64,000 bases of DNA from Thermaceae bacterium (lineage in GTDB: Bacteria; Deinococcota; Deinococci; Deinococcales; Marinithermaceae). Made by a program: the position numbers and the translations under genes. Under the pieces are notes generated by a model that saw only the letters and a list, made by a program, of their open reading frames with translations, had not been told where the DNA came from and made no database searches. This document shows positions 19,677 to 28,279 of this stretch, piece by piece. Each line of letters opens with the position of its first letter. The stretch's first letter is position 1. The stretch is from positions 56,606-120,605 of the forward strand of contig JAMOUW010000054.1 in assembly GCA_027067955.1 (NCBI GenBank). The letters are read 5' to 3'.

Positions 19677-20927
19677 GTGCGGGAGCTGCTCGTCAAATCG
19701 TTCCAGTTTGCCCTGAGGGTCACCGATCCGGCGCGGCGGGTGGAGGATGAGGCGCAGCGGATCGGTCCGCCGGCTACTGCGGTTCTGGCCGTGGGCAAGG
19801 CGGCGGGGCCGATGCTGGCGGGGCTCGAGCGCGCCGGTTTGCGCCTGCCAGGTTTCGGCGTCACCCGCTACGGCCATGGCTTGCAGCTGGCCCACTACGA
19901 ACTCCTGGAGGCGGGGCACCCTGTGCCCGACGCCGCGAGTCTGCGCGCCGCGGACCGGGCGCTGGAGCTGGCGCGGTCGCTAGAGCCCGCAGACCACCTG
20001 CTCGTGCTCGTTTCCGGCGGGGGCAGCGCGTTGTGGTGCGCCCCCTGGGGTCTCGAGCTCGAAGAGCTCCAGGATCTCAACCGTGCGCTTCTGGCCTCAG
20101 GGGCCGGTATTGGCGAGATCAACGCGGTGCGCAAACATCTTTCCCGCATCAAGGGAGGGCGCCTTGCCCAGGCGACCCGCGCCCGGGTGACCGCGCTGCT
20201 GGTTTCCGATGTTCCCGGTGACGACGTGAGCGCCGTAGCTTCGGGGCCCACCGCTCCCGACCCCACGACCTTCGCTGACGCCCTGGCGGTGCTCGAGCGC
20301 TACCGGATAGACTCTCCCGCCGCCCGCGCCCACCTGGAGCGCGGCGCCGCCGGCGGATTGCTTGAGACCCCCAAGCCCGGTGACCCCCTCTTTGCCCGCG
20401 TGACCAACCGTATCCTGCTCGCGAACGCCGACCTCCTGCGCGCCGTCGCCGGTTTTTGGATAAAGGAGGGATGGCCGGCGCACGTTCTCTCCGATCGCTT
20501 CGAAGGCGAGGCGCGCGAACTGGCTCGCTTCCACGCCGCCCTGGTGCAGTCGTCGCGGACCCACGGCTTCCCCTACCAACCCCCCTTCGTTCTCATCAGC
20601 GGCGGCGAGGCTGCGGTGGCAGTACATGGAGCCGGCCGGGGCGGCCGCAACCAGACTTTTCTGGCATGGCTGGCTTACTTTTTGGGCTTGAAGGGGGTCT
20701 GGGCCCTGGCCGCCGACTCCGACGGGATAGACGGCAACTCACCGGCGGCCGGAGCAATTCTGCGCCCCGATACCCTGGCCCGCGCCGCCGAATTGCGCCT
20801 CGATTTGCGCGCCCATCTGGACCGCGACGACAGCAACGGGTTCTTCGACGCCCTGGGCGATACCATCGTTACCGGTCCCACCGCCAACAATCTGAACGAT
20901 CTGCGGCTGTTGCTGGTGGAGCCCTGA
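19677..20927 (+). CDS. Glycerate 2-kinase (MOFRL family)
   Basis: Phosphorylates D-glycerate to 2-phosphoglycerate. The 416-residue product has the DUF4147 N-terminal domain (AVGKAAGPMLAGLE, VLVSGGGSALWCAP, INAVRKHLSRIKGGRLA, SDVPGDDVSAVASGPTAPD) and the C-terminal MOFRL domain (LISGGEAAVAVHGAGRGGRNQTFLAW, AADSDGIDGNSPAAGA, TGPTANNLNDL). GTG 19677 is chosen because TAGGAGG is eight bases upstream; GTG 19668 overlaps the ribosome site. With the hydroxyacid dehydrogenase upstream it could complete a tartronate-semialdehyde-to-2-phosphoglycerate path. Confidence 0.93.
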   Translation: MRELLVKSFQFALRVTDPARRVEDEAQRIGPPATAVLAVGKAAGPMLAGLERAGLRLPGFGVTRYGHGLQLAHYELLEAGHPVPDAASLRAADRALELARSLEPADHLLVLVSGGGSALWCAPWGLELEELQDLNRALLASGAGIGEINAVRKHLSRIKGGRLAQATRARVTALLVSDVPGDDVSAVASGPTAPDPTTFADALAVLERYRIDSPAARAHLERGAAGGLLETPKPGDPLFARVTNRILLANADLLRAVAGFWIKEGWPAHVLSDRFEGEARELARFHAALVQSSRTHGFPYQPPFVLISGGEAAVAVHGAGRGGRNQTFLAWLAYFLGLKGVWALAADSDGIDGNSPAAGAILRPDTLARAAELRLDLRAHLDRDDSNGFFDALGDTIVTGPTANNLNDLRLLLVEP

Positions 20928-21014
20928 TTTTCAGTCCTTATAACGGATTTCTAAGATGCTCTTCGTCGCCAGCGCCGCCACCACGGGGTTGCCGCGCCGG
21001 CCGGTTTGCCGCTG

Positions 21015-22013
21015 CTAGCCCAGCAAACCTGCGCGCTGGAGTTCCTTTTCTATCGCGGCCAGCACCACCGGGTAAGCCTCCTCGATGGTGAGCCCTTCCA
21101 GGGTCGCGCCCGCAGCGGGCACGTGGCCGCCGCCGCCCAGTTCCACGGCGATGTTTTGGGCGCTTACTCCCGGGCGGCTGCGAATGGAAACCTTGGTGGC
21201 CCCTTCGCGCTCCTTGAGAAATGCGGCCACGTAACTGCCCTCGGCGTAGCGGATCACGCCCACGAAGTCGTCGGAGTCCTCCTCCCCGCTACCGGCCTCC
21301 TCGCTCATCTCCCTGGTTACGTGCGCGGTAACCGCCAGACCTCCGAAGTGAAACTGGACGGTCGAGAGCACCATGCCCATCAGCTTGAAGTATTGCGGAG
21401 GCCGCCACTGCAGCCGGTCGGTGAGCTCGGCCAGGTTGACCCCGTGGCCCACCAGCTCGGCGGCGGTTTCGAGCACTTCGGGGGTGGTGTTGCCAAAGCG
21501 GAAGTTTCCGGTATCGGTTATCAGGCCGGTGAGCACCGGGGTGGCTATGTCTTCTGTCCATTCGACCTCGAGGCTGTCAATCAGATCCTTTACCATTTGC
21601 GCAGCCGCTGCTTTGGCCGGGTCTACGATGTGAATCTGGCCGAAGCGGCTGTTGGAGCCGTGGTGGTCTATGTTTATGACAAAGCCGGTTACGGGTGCGC
21701 CCACGGCGCGATGGCGGTCCCCGGAGTCCAGCACCACCAGGATGGCGTCATCAGGCAGTTCGTCAACGGGTTCGTGGATTTCCCCTTCCCGGGCCAGGAA
21801 GCGCAGGAAACGGGGTGGATCCACCACCCACCACACTTCCCGCCCCAGCTGCCTGAGCGCCCGTGCCAGCCCCAGCGTGCTTCCCACGGCGTCGCCGTCG
21901 GGATCCTCGTGGGCGATTATGACGACCGGAGCGTCGCTGTTGCGCAGGACGTCGGCTACCAGCCGCATCTTTTCCCAGTACCTGGGCTCGGATTCGTTAT
22001 TGATCTGCTCCAT
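21015..22013 (-). CDS. nrnA: DHH-family phosphoesterase, NrnA-type (oligoribonuclease / pAp phosphatase)
   Basis: Two-domain DHH/DHHA1 phosphoesterase degrading nano-RNAs and 3'-phosphoadenosine 5'-phosphate. Metal motifs are visible: AHEDPDGDAVGS, LDSGDRHR and INIDHHGSNS (DHH), then the DHHA1 glycine motif VELGGGGHVPAAGATLEG. The 332-residue length is typical. ATG 22013 has GGAAGG two bases upstream and lies 11 bases after the aroA stop. An upstream in-frame extension exists on the antisense of nothing meaningful and merely shadows aroA. Confidence 0.92.
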   Translation of the reverse strand: MEQINNESEPRYWEKMRLVADVLRNSDAPVVIIAHEDPDGDAVGSTLGLARALRQLGREVWWVVDPPRFLRFLAREGEIHEPVDELPDDAILVVLDSGDRHRAVGAPVTGFVINIDHHGSNSRFGQIHIVDPAKAAAAQMVKDLIDSLEVEWTEDIATPVLTGLITDTGNFRFGNTTPEVLETAAELVGHGVNLAELTDRLQWRPPQYFKLMGMVLSTVQFHFGGLAVTAHVTREMSEEAGSGEEDSDDFVGVIRYAEGSYVAAFLKEREGATKVSIRSRPGVSAQNIAVELGGGGHVPAAGATLEGLTIEEAYPVVLAAIEKELQRAGLLG

Positions 22014-22024
22014 GACCTTCCAGT

Positions 22025-23374
22025 CTACAACGCTTCCACTACAAAGCCCAAACGCTTCAGGTAGTCCCAGTAGCCGGGAAACGTCTTTGAGGTGGTACCG
22101 GGGTTGGCGATCTCGATGCCCGGGGTGCGCAGGGCCAGCAGCGAGAGAGCCATGGCTATGCGGTGGTCGTCGTGGGGGTCGACCCGGGCGGGCCTGGTAT
22201 CCGCTGGCCATACGGTTAGCCCGTCGGGGTGTTCCTCTACGCGAACCCCCAGACGTCCCAGCTCCCGCGCCATGGCCGCGATGCGATCTGACTCGTGGTG
22301 GCGCACGTGCGCCACTCCGGTAATGGTCAGCGGGGCGTCGGCCATCGCCGCCAGCGCCGCCAGGGTGGGGGTCTGGTCGCTCATTGCCTTGAGGCTGACC
22401 GAAAAGCCGCCGCGCAGTTTTTCGGGGCCGCGAACGGTCGTTCGGCCGGGGGAAATCTCGACCTGCGCTCCCATGCGCTCGAGCACGTGAACGAAGCCCA
22501 GGTCCGGCTGCAGGGTGGTTGCGCCGATGTTGGTTACGGTAACCTCGCCGCCGCCGGCCGCCGCCAGGGCGAAGAAGTAGGCCGCGCTCGAGGCGTCGGC
22601 TTCGAGCGCCAGCTTCCGGCCCCGGTAGCGGCCGGGAAGGACGCGGATCTCGCTCAGGTCTTCCGCAGCATCCACCGCAGCCCCGAAGGTACGCATCATT
22701 GCCATGGTTATGCGCACGTATGCGGGTTGCACCATGCCTCCCTGCACGCGGACGGTCACCGGCTCGCGGGCGTAGGGCGCGGCCAGGAGCACGCCGCTGG
22801 TGAACTGGCTGGATACGTTTCCGGGTATGCCCACCTCTCCACCCGCGAGACCGGAGCCGTACACGCGCAGTGGAAACCTTCCTTCTTCTCCCGCGTATTC
22901 GACCCGCCCGCCGAGAGAACGCAGCGCCGCGACCAGTGGGGCAATGGGGCGCTGGCTCATGCGCCTGCTCGCGCGCACCAGGTAGCTGCCCCTGGGGCTG
23001 GCGGCCAGCGCCGGGGGCAGAAAGCGGCCCAGTGTGCCGGCGGCGCCGATGTAGATCCCGGCTTCGGTGACCGGCCAGCTGCCACCGGAGCCGCTGATGC
23101 GGGCGGTTTCGCCCGCCACCGTCACCTCGAGACCCAGGGTTTTCAGGGATTCGAGCCCCCACCAGGCGTCGTCACTCTTCAATATGCCGGTGAGCTCCGT
23201 GATGCCCGCCGCCAGGCCCGCCAGAACGAGGGCCCTGTTGGTTGCGCTCTTGGAACCGGGCACTGCCAGCTCGGCGCGCAGCCGGCCGGGCGGCGGGGTT
23301 AGTCGGACAGCGGCTACCCCACCGCAGGCGCTCCAGGGGCTGCGGGCTTCCAGGTCGGCGTGGGGCTCGTCCAT
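22025..23374 (-). CDS. aroA: 3-phosphoshikimate 1-carboxyvinyltransferase (EPSP synthase)
   Basis: Condenses shikimate-3-phosphate with phosphoenolpyruvate in chorismate synthesis. The 449-residue product has the N-terminal VPGSKSATNRALVLAGLA, GAAGTLGRFLPPALA (PEP site), GNVSSQFTSGVLLAAP and the C-terminal RVEEHPDGLTVWP...DDHRIAMALSLLAL. The first 25 residues precede the conserved barrel and are unusual, so a later start is possible. It lies six bases after korB and 11 before nrnA; expression is probably coupled to korAB. Confidence 0.95.
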   Translation of the reverse strand: MDEPHADLEARSPWSACGGVAAVRLTPPPGRLRAELAVPGSKSATNRALVLAGLAAGITELTGILKSDDAWWGLESLKTLGLEVTVAGETARISGSGGSWPVTEAGIYIGAAGTLGRFLPPALAASPRGSYLVRASRRMSQRPIAPLVAALRSLGGRVEYAGEEGRFPLRVYGSGLAGGEVGIPGNVSSQFTSGVLLAAPYAREPVTVRVQGGMVQPAYVRITMAMMRTFGAAVDAAEDLSEIRVLPGRYRGRKLALEADASSAAYFFALAAAGGGEVTVTNIGATTLQPDLGFVHVLERMGAQVEISPGRTTVRGPEKLRGGFSVSLKAMSDQTPTLAALAAMADAPLTITGVAHVRHHESDRIAAMARELGRLGVRVEEHPDGLTVWPADTRPARVDPHDDHRIAMALSLLALRTPGIEIANPGTTSKTFPGYWDYLKRLGFVVEAL

Positions 23375-23380
23375 GGTTTC

Positions 23381-24304
23381 TTATTGTGCCACGCGGTGTC
23401 CTCGCATCAAGGCGCTTACCCGCTCGGCTTCGCCGCCGGGGGGGCGGGAAGCCGGGGCATCGGCGGGGTAGCCCGGCAGGTATTCCCCCAGGCGCTCCTC
23501 GAAGCTAGGCAGCTGGGCCTGCCAGAAAACACCCGTGGGAATGCGCTCGCCCCACTCCCCGGCCTTGGTCGTGAAGCGCCCCATCCGTTCGGCGCGTTCC
23601 TCATCGCTCATTTCCCGGGGAACGAGCGGATCGTAGCCTTCGGCGGCCACGTCGTAGATACGCGGTGCGAACCATTCGCGAGTGTGCAGGTTGTTGTAGG
23701 TGGGACAGGGTTGGAGCACGTCGATCATGGCGAGACCCCGGTGTCGAAGCCCCAGCTCCATCAGATGCGCAAGTTTCTTCACGTCGTAGGCGTAGCCGCG
23801 GGCTATGAAGGTGAACCCGGCAGCAAAAGCCAGCATGAGCGGATTGACCTTGTTCTGGATATTGGGGCGGGCCAGGCTCTTGGGTTGCGCCCCCAGCTCG
23901 AGCGTCGGCGAAGCCTGACCCTTGGTCATACCGTAGACCGCGTTGTTGAAGATCAAATAAAGCAGATCCGGGTTGCGCCGGCCCGCGCCGATGAAGTGGC
24001 CGGCGCCTATGCCCATGCCGTCGCCGTCGCCCGCCATCGCTATTACGCTCAGTTCGGGGTTGGCCAGCTTTACCCCCTGAGCCACCGGCAGAGGGCGACC
24101 GTGCAGCGTGTGGATACCGTAGGTGGCGGCGTAGTGCACCGTCTTAGCCGAGCAGCCTATTCCGCTTACGAGCACCGCCCGGCTGGGTTCGATCTTGAGT
24201 TTGTAGAGCGCCATCTGTAAGGCGCTGAGAATGCCGTAGTCGCCACATCCCGGACACCAGTCAGGCGCCAGGTCCGACTTGTAGTCAGCTAGCTTGAGCT
24301 CCAT
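23381..24304 (-). CDS. korB: 2-oxoacid:ferredoxin oxidoreductase, beta subunit
   Basis: Thiamine-diphosphate-binding subunit of an enzyme decarboxylating 2-oxoacids (2-oxoglutarate or similar) to acyl-CoA with ferredoxin as acceptor. 307 residues. WCPGCGDYGIL supplies cluster cysteines at the N-terminus and AGDGDGMGIGAGHFIGAGRR with NNAVYGMTKGQASPT forms the ThDP/Mg site. It follows korA by eight bases. No separate delta (polyferredoxin) gene is adjacent, matching two-subunit KGOR-type enzymes. Substrate specificity cannot be assigned from sequence alone. Confidence 0.92.
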   Translation of the reverse strand: MELKLADYKSDLAPDWCPGCGDYGILSALQMALYKLKIEPSRAVLVSGIGCSAKTVHYAATYGIHTLHGRPLPVAQGVKLANPELSVIAMAGDGDGMGIGAGHFIGAGRRNPDLLYLIFNNAVYGMTKGQASPTLELGAQPKSLARPNIQNKVNPLMLAFAAGFTFIARGYAYDVKKLAHLMELGLRHRGLAMIDVLQPCPTYNNLHTREWFAPRIYDVAAEGYDPLVPREMSDEERAERMGRFTTKAGEWGERIPTGVFWQAQLPSFEERLGEYLPGYPADAPASRPPGGEAERVSALMRGHRVAQ

Positions 24305-24312
24305 GCCTCCTC

Positions 24313-26157
24313 CTAGACCCCGCCGCGCAGCACCATGTACTGCGGCGCCGTGCCGCTCAGCACCGCCTCGAAAGCGGCGCGTACCTCTTCTATGGTCATC
24401 GGTCGACCGTTGTACTTGACTATCAGGTGTTCCGGTTTGCGCCCCGTTTCCTGGGTTAGCAGGTGCGCAAACTGGCCCGACTGGTTGTACTCGAGCACCA
24501 CGAGCTTCTTACCGGAAATGAGTTCCTCCAGATCAGGAAAAGGCAGCAGAAAGCGCACCTGGATGTAGCCGAGGTCGAGGCCCGTCATGGCTTCCAGGGC
24601 CACCCCTCCGGTGGAGCCCCAGCCGAGCACCAAAATGTCGGCGCCGGGGTTCCAGGCGCGATACATGGCATCCGCACCCAGCCATTCTTTCAGGGCGTCC
24701 ATCTTGGCGGCGCGCTTTTCCATCATTGCGTCGCGCAGCTCGGGATCTTCGGTTATGTGGCCGATTTCGTCGTGTTCATCGGACGTGATCCAGTAACCGG
24801 CGCCCGGAGTGCCTACCGGAATACGCGGCGAAACGCCTCCTTCTGCGTTCAGGGAAAAGCGCGGAAAGACACCCGCGGCCTCTCTGGCCTGTACGCCCGG
24901 ATCGGGCTCGATCGCCGCAACGTCGAATGGCTCCAGCGTGCGCGTTTGCGAGGCCAGATATTTGTCGGTCAGGTGTATTACCGGCAGCTGGAAGCGCTGG
25001 GCGAGATTCATGGCCAAAGCCGCGTCATGAAAATTGTCGGCTACGCTTTCGCTGGCCAGGACCGCCCGGGGGTAGTCCCCGTGCCCTGCTCCCAGTGCGA
25101 AGCGCAGGTCGCCCTGTTCGGTCCGCGTTGGCAGTCCGGTGCTGGGGCCGCCGCGCTGGTAGAGGCTGATTACCAGCGGGGTTTCGGTAAGGCCGGCGAA
25201 GCCCAGCGACTCCGTCATCAGTGCGAATCCGGGGCCGCTGGTCGTGAGGGCCGCCCGCGCTCCGGCCATGGAGGCGCCGATGGCCATATTGACCGCAGCC
25301 AGCTCGTCCTCGACCTGAACGACCAGCACCCCCGACTCGGGGTGTGCTTCCAGGTAGAAGGGTTCATCGGTGGCGGGGGTGATGGGATAGTAGCTCATGA
25401 AACCCAGCCCGGCGGCTACCTTGCCCATTGCCGAGGCGTGCGAACCGTTGATGTAGATCCGTTTCCCCGGGGAGCCAACGGGCTCGAGGTGTCCTTCCTT
25501 CAACGGCTCCACCCGGGCGTAAACCTCTGCCGCCACCCGGCGGTTGAGCTCGGCCACGCCCGGCTTGGCGGCAAAATGAGCTTCGAGCGCGCCCTCCAGC
25601 AGTTCCAGGGGGTAACCCAGTAGCGCCAGCGATGCGGCCACCGCCACGGTGTTCAAGGTTTTCCGGGCGGTAATAGCGTCGGCTCCGGCAGCCTCGCCCG
25701 CCTCCCGCGCCAGGGGTTCCAGCGCCAGCGGAACCAGGTGAACACCTTCGTCCCGGTAGCGTTCCAGAGCCTCTTGTACCAGCGGGTCGCCGCCGCCGAG
25801 AGCCACGGCGATGCGGCGGTAGGCGGCGCTGTCGAGCATGGCTAGCTTGGAAAGCGGCAGCCGCGCTGCCTCCGGGTCGTGCACCAGCACACCTCCGGGC
25901 TTCACCTCGCCCAGATGGCGAACCAGCGTTTCGGCATCCAAAGCAGCCAGCAAATCCACGCGCTCGAAGAAAGCCCGCGTCGGTCTTCGGGTCGCCCGGA
26001 CGTCCAAATAGCTGTGCCGGCCCATGATGTTCGAATGGTATTCGCGGCGGGCGCTAACCCACCAGCCTCCCCGTGCCAGCGCCTGGGCAAATAAGGTGGC
26101 GGCGGTTTCGATGCCGCCACCCTGGGGTCCGCCCACGCGCCAGGTATAGTCCTCCAT
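24313..26157 (-). CDS. korA: 2-oxoacid:ferredoxin oxidoreductase, fused gamma-alpha subunit
   Basis: 614 residues with the gamma domain first (VGGPQGGGIETAATLFAQALARGG, about residues 7-190), then the alpha pyrimidine-binding domain (MGKVAAGLGFMSYYPITPATDEP, about 245; QVEDELAAVNMAIGASMAGARAALTTSGPGFALM, about 290). This gamma-alpha fusion is typical of two-subunit KGOR/VOR enzymes. ATG 26157 is chosen because upstream in-frame codons would precede the family N-terminus; GGAAGG lies seven bases before. Paired with korB downstream. Confidence 0.92.
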   Translation of the reverse strand: MEDYTWRVGGPQGGGIETAATLFAQALARGGWWVSARREYHSNIMGRHSYLDVRATRRPTRAFFERVDLLAALDAETLVRHLGEVKPGGVLVHDPEAARLPLSKLAMLDSAAYRRIAVALGGGDPLVQEALERYRDEGVHLVPLALEPLAREAGEAAGADAITARKTLNTVAVAASLALLGYPLELLEGALEAHFAAKPGVAELNRRVAAEVYARVEPLKEGHLEPVGSPGKRIYINGSHASAMGKVAAGLGFMSYYPITPATDEPFYLEAHPESGVLVVQVEDELAAVNMAIGASMAGARAALTTSGPGFALMTESLGFAGLTETPLVISLYQRGGPSTGLPTRTEQGDLRFALGAGHGDYPRAVLASESVADNFHDAALAMNLAQRFQLPVIHLTDKYLASQTRTLEPFDVAAIEPDPGVQAREAAGVFPRFSLNAEGGVSPRIPVGTPGAGYWITSDEHDEIGHITEDPELRDAMMEKRAAKMDALKEWLGADAMYRAWNPGADILVLGWGSTGGVALEAMTGLDLGYIQVRFLLPFPDLEELISGKKLVVLEYNQSGQFAHLLTQETGRKPEHLIVKYNGRPMTIEEVRAAFEAVLSGTAPQYMVLRGGV

Positions 26158-26192
26158 CCTGGAACCTTCCATACCGCCTATCTTAAGTCTAA

Positions 26193-26217
26193 CCACGCCC
26201 CGAAAAAGGGGGCGTGG
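26193..26217 (-). terminator. Hairpin after the second minor-pilin cluster
   Basis: CCACGCCCC pairs with GGGGCGTGG around a CTTTTTC loop on the minus strand, 18 bases past the last pilin stop. The following bases (TTAGACTT) are only moderately T-rich, so termination may be partial. It separates the pilin operon from korA-korB. Confidence 0.55.
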
Positions 26218-26234
26218 GTACCGGGGGTCTTAAT

Positions 26235-27023
26235 TCAATTGCCGGTTCCGGGCGGCGCGCTGCGCGGGACCGCCCGGGCGAAAAGGTTGCGCCTTTCGGT
26301 TTGCAAGGGTTTCCCCCGGTGCTTCAGGCCCAGTTCTACGCTGACATTGTCGATCAGCGCCTTGGCGTCGGCGGGGTTGCTGGTTTCGTGAGCGGACAGC
26401 AACAGGGGGTCGATGGGTTTGTGCGTTACCTGGGATAGAGACCCGGTTGAATACTCCATGGTCGTATGGTTCGCTGCCACCGAGTCGGCGACGATGCCCG
26501 TGATCTGGCTCATACCGCTGAAATCGCGGGTAGGCAGCGAATTGACCGGCCAGTCTATCCACTTGATGACGTGCTCGACCAGAACTTTATCGCTGGCTTT
26601 AGGGTTCGCCCCCAGCACATCCACGTATTTGCTGCGTTCGTCCAGGGCGTAGATTACCGCGCAATAGCTGTTTCTGTTGACACTACCCGGGTCGTAAGGT
26701 GCGCTGCCGCCGTCATTGCAGTAAGGGCCGCCCCAGGGCATGAGTACCGCCAGGGCCGAGTCGCCGGTGGTGATGCTGGAGCCGTCCGGTAGCGCCAGTA
26801 ATTGATCGCCGGGATAGACGTAGGCGGCTCCGGAAAAGAGTTCGCTCATGCGCAGTAGAGCCAGGCGGGCGTCTTCCTTCGCCTGCTGCGCGACTATCTG
26901 CCGGTTCGCCACCTGCTGGTTTTTGACGATCAGGTCGGTAGTAGCAATTAGGATTACTCCCAGGATTACCATCGAAACCAGCAGGTCTATCAGGGTAAAG
27001 CCGCCGCGTCTCGTCGCTTTCAT
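26235..27023 (-). CDS. PilW-type minor pilin (prepilin) with Asp at position 5
   Basis: 262-residue type IV prepilin-like protein. The leader MKATRRGG is followed by the hydrophobic N-terminal helix FTLIDLLVSMVILGVILIATTDLI; cleavage by prepilin peptidase is expected after the second Gly. Position 5 of the mature helix is Asp, not the near-invariant Glu. The C-terminal domain is large and beta-rich, as in PilW/ComGF-like minor pilins. Start ATG 27023 has AAGGA nearby; an earlier codon at 27062 gives an atypical leader. Last gene of the second cluster. Confidence 0.8.
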   Translation of the reverse strand: MKATRRGGFTLIDLLVSMVILGVILIATTDLIVKNQQVANRQIVAQQAKEDARLALLRMSELFSGAAYVYPGDQLLALPDGSSITTGDSALAVLMPWGGPYCNDGGSAPYDPGSVNRNSYCAVIYALDERSKYVDVLGANPKASDKVLVEHVIKWIDWPVNSLPTRDFSGMSQITGIVADSVAANHTTMEYSTGSLSQVTHKPIDPLLLSAHETSNPADAKALIDNVSVELGLKHRGKPLQTERRNLFARAVPRSAPPGTGN

Positions 27024-27030
27024 GGCGTCC

Positions 27031-27438
27031 TTAATTCGGATTCCCGATGAGGGTTGTTCCAAGGGCCAAGGTCCTGCCGTCGTTGCTGACGGTGATTGTT
27101 ATTCTGCGCAGGGGCGGGGGTGTAGCGGTGCTCGGTGTTCCATCGATGTTCAAATTGCTGGCGCTAAGGGTGACGTTGAAGCTGGAGGGTAGCATGTCAT
27201 TAAGTTCCGAGAGGCTGTCCGGTGTAGCGGCAGAGCGGTAGTGAATGGGGTTTTTCCAGTATATGCGATACTGCTCCAGCGCCCCGTTTACGTATTCCAT
27301 CGCCAGGCTCTGTTCGTTGCTGTTCGCGCTGATCTTTAGGTTGCTGACCATGCTGCCGGCGACGGCCACGATCACTATGCCGATAATGGCGATGGAAACT
27401 AGTATTTCTATAAGCGAAAGACCATATTGCTTTTTCAT
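27031..27438 (-). CDS. PilV-type minor pilin (prepilin)
   Basis: 135-residue prepilin: leader MKKQYG, then LSLIEILVSIAIIGIVIVAVAG with Glu5 present and Leu instead of Phe at position 1. Short globular domain of about 100 residues, PilV/GspI-like in size and placement between GspH-like and PilW-like genes. ATG overlaps the stop of the preceding pilin gene (ATGA). Predicted to be processed by PilD-type peptidase and built into a type IV pilus or competence pseudopilus. Confidence 0.8.
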   Translation of the reverse strand: MKKQYGLSLIEILVSIAIIGIVIVAVAGSMVSNLKISANSNEQSLAMEYVNGALEQYRIYWKNPIHYRSAATPDSLSELNDMLPSSFNVTLSASNLNIDGTPSTATPPPLRRITITVSNDGRTLALGTTLIGNPN

Positions 27439-27845
27439 GGCAAGACCACCTTCCCCGTGGGCAGGATCACTACCCGGCGCGATCTGGGGCCGGCGGTAAC
27501 GGTGAACACGTACTGGTGGTCGGGCAGCCCCCTTCCTGTAAAGCGGATTATTGCGGCTGGAGTCACCAGCGCCCGGTGGGGCAGGCGTACCTCCTGAACC
27601 AGCTCGCCATCGGCGTCGTATAGCCTCACCGCATTGCCGGTGAGCAGCACGCTGGTGGCTGCGCTGCGTTGCAGGGCGCGGTTGCGCGCCTTGCTTACCG
27701 CGTTAGACAGACCTCGGGCGCTTTCCGAAGCGCGCAGCGATTCAATGTAGCTTTGGAGATTGGCTGCGGTAACAGCACCCAGTATGCCCAGCACTGCGAT
27801 TACGATTAGCAGCTCGAGGATCGAGAAACCACGGACTCGCTTCAT
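27435..27845 (-). CDS. GspH/FimT-type minor pilin (prepilin)
   Basis: 136-residue prepilin: leader MKRVRG, mature helix FSILELLIVIAVLGILGAVTAANL with Glu5, followed by a GspH-like domain (SARGLSNAVSKARNRALQRSAATSVLL). Overlaps its neighbours on both sides by four bases (ATGA junctions), so the second cluster is tightly coupled. Role in initiating pilus assembly is known for this subfamily and inferred here. Confidence 0.82.
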   Translation of the reverse strand: MKRVRGFSILELLIVIAVLGILGAVTAANLQSYIESLRASESARGLSNAVSKARNRALQRSAATSVLLTGNAVRLYDADGELVQEVRLPHRALVTPAAIIRFTGRGLPDHQYVFTVTAGPRSRRVVILPTGKVVLP

Positions 27846-28279
27846 TGCTCTCCCTCCCGCTCGTAGTTGATGCGGAAACGGATGCTTTCGGGTAGCTGCT
27901 TGTAGACGTAAGCGCTGACGGGAAGTTCGCTGCCGTCGCGGAGCACAAGCACGGTCATCCCGTTCTCGCTCTTGTAGTTCTTGACGTCGGTGAGCGCCAG
28001 TTTCGAAGGAGGTTGCGTGCTCAGGGGGGTTGACGGTGGTTTTATCGGCGCAGGCGTTTTTTCTCCCGAAGAGGCGAGGCTGCCCTGCAGAACTATTTTC
28101 GCCCCGGAGGCGCTTCTCGTAGTTTTTCCTTTCGCCGCTGATGCCGCCGTATGCTCCCGCGTTGCCTGCAGGGCGGCGGAGCCGCCGCGCGCGGGTTTGT
28201 CCTGCAACTTGAGAACCAGACCCGAAACCAGTAGCAGGGCCGCTGCGACGATGGCTAGATTGAGAACCTTGCTGCTCAT
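27842..28279 (-). CDS. Single-pass membrane protein of unknown function in the pilin cluster
   Basis: 145 residues. One N-terminal membrane helix (LNLAIVAAALLLVSGLVLKL, about residues 6-26) without a prepilin leader, a flexible Ala/Ser/Lys/Pro-rich middle, and a C-terminal domain of about 45 residues (MTVLVLRDGSELPVSAYVYKQLPESIRFRINYE). I do not recognise the family. The layout of inner-membrane anchor, flexible linker and small periplasmic domain recalls alignment-complex proteins such as PilP or GspC, but that is only an analogy. Coupled by ATGA overlaps to both neighbours. Confidence 0.6.
   Translation of the reverse strand: MSSKVLNLAIVAAALLLVSGLVLKLQDKPARGGSAALQATREHTAASAAKGKTTRSASGAKIVLQGSLASSGEKTPAPIKPPSTPLSTQPPSKLALTDVKNYKSENGMTVLVLRDGSELPVSAYVYKQLPESIRFRINYEREGEQ

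Noticed and set aside
21015..23162. A single 715-residue frame covering nrnA and most of aroA
   Set aside because: Only the last 332 residues are a protein (DHH phosphoesterase). The upstream part is an out-of-frame shadow of aroA, rich in Arg/Gly/Ala, and a ribosome site precedes ATG 22013.
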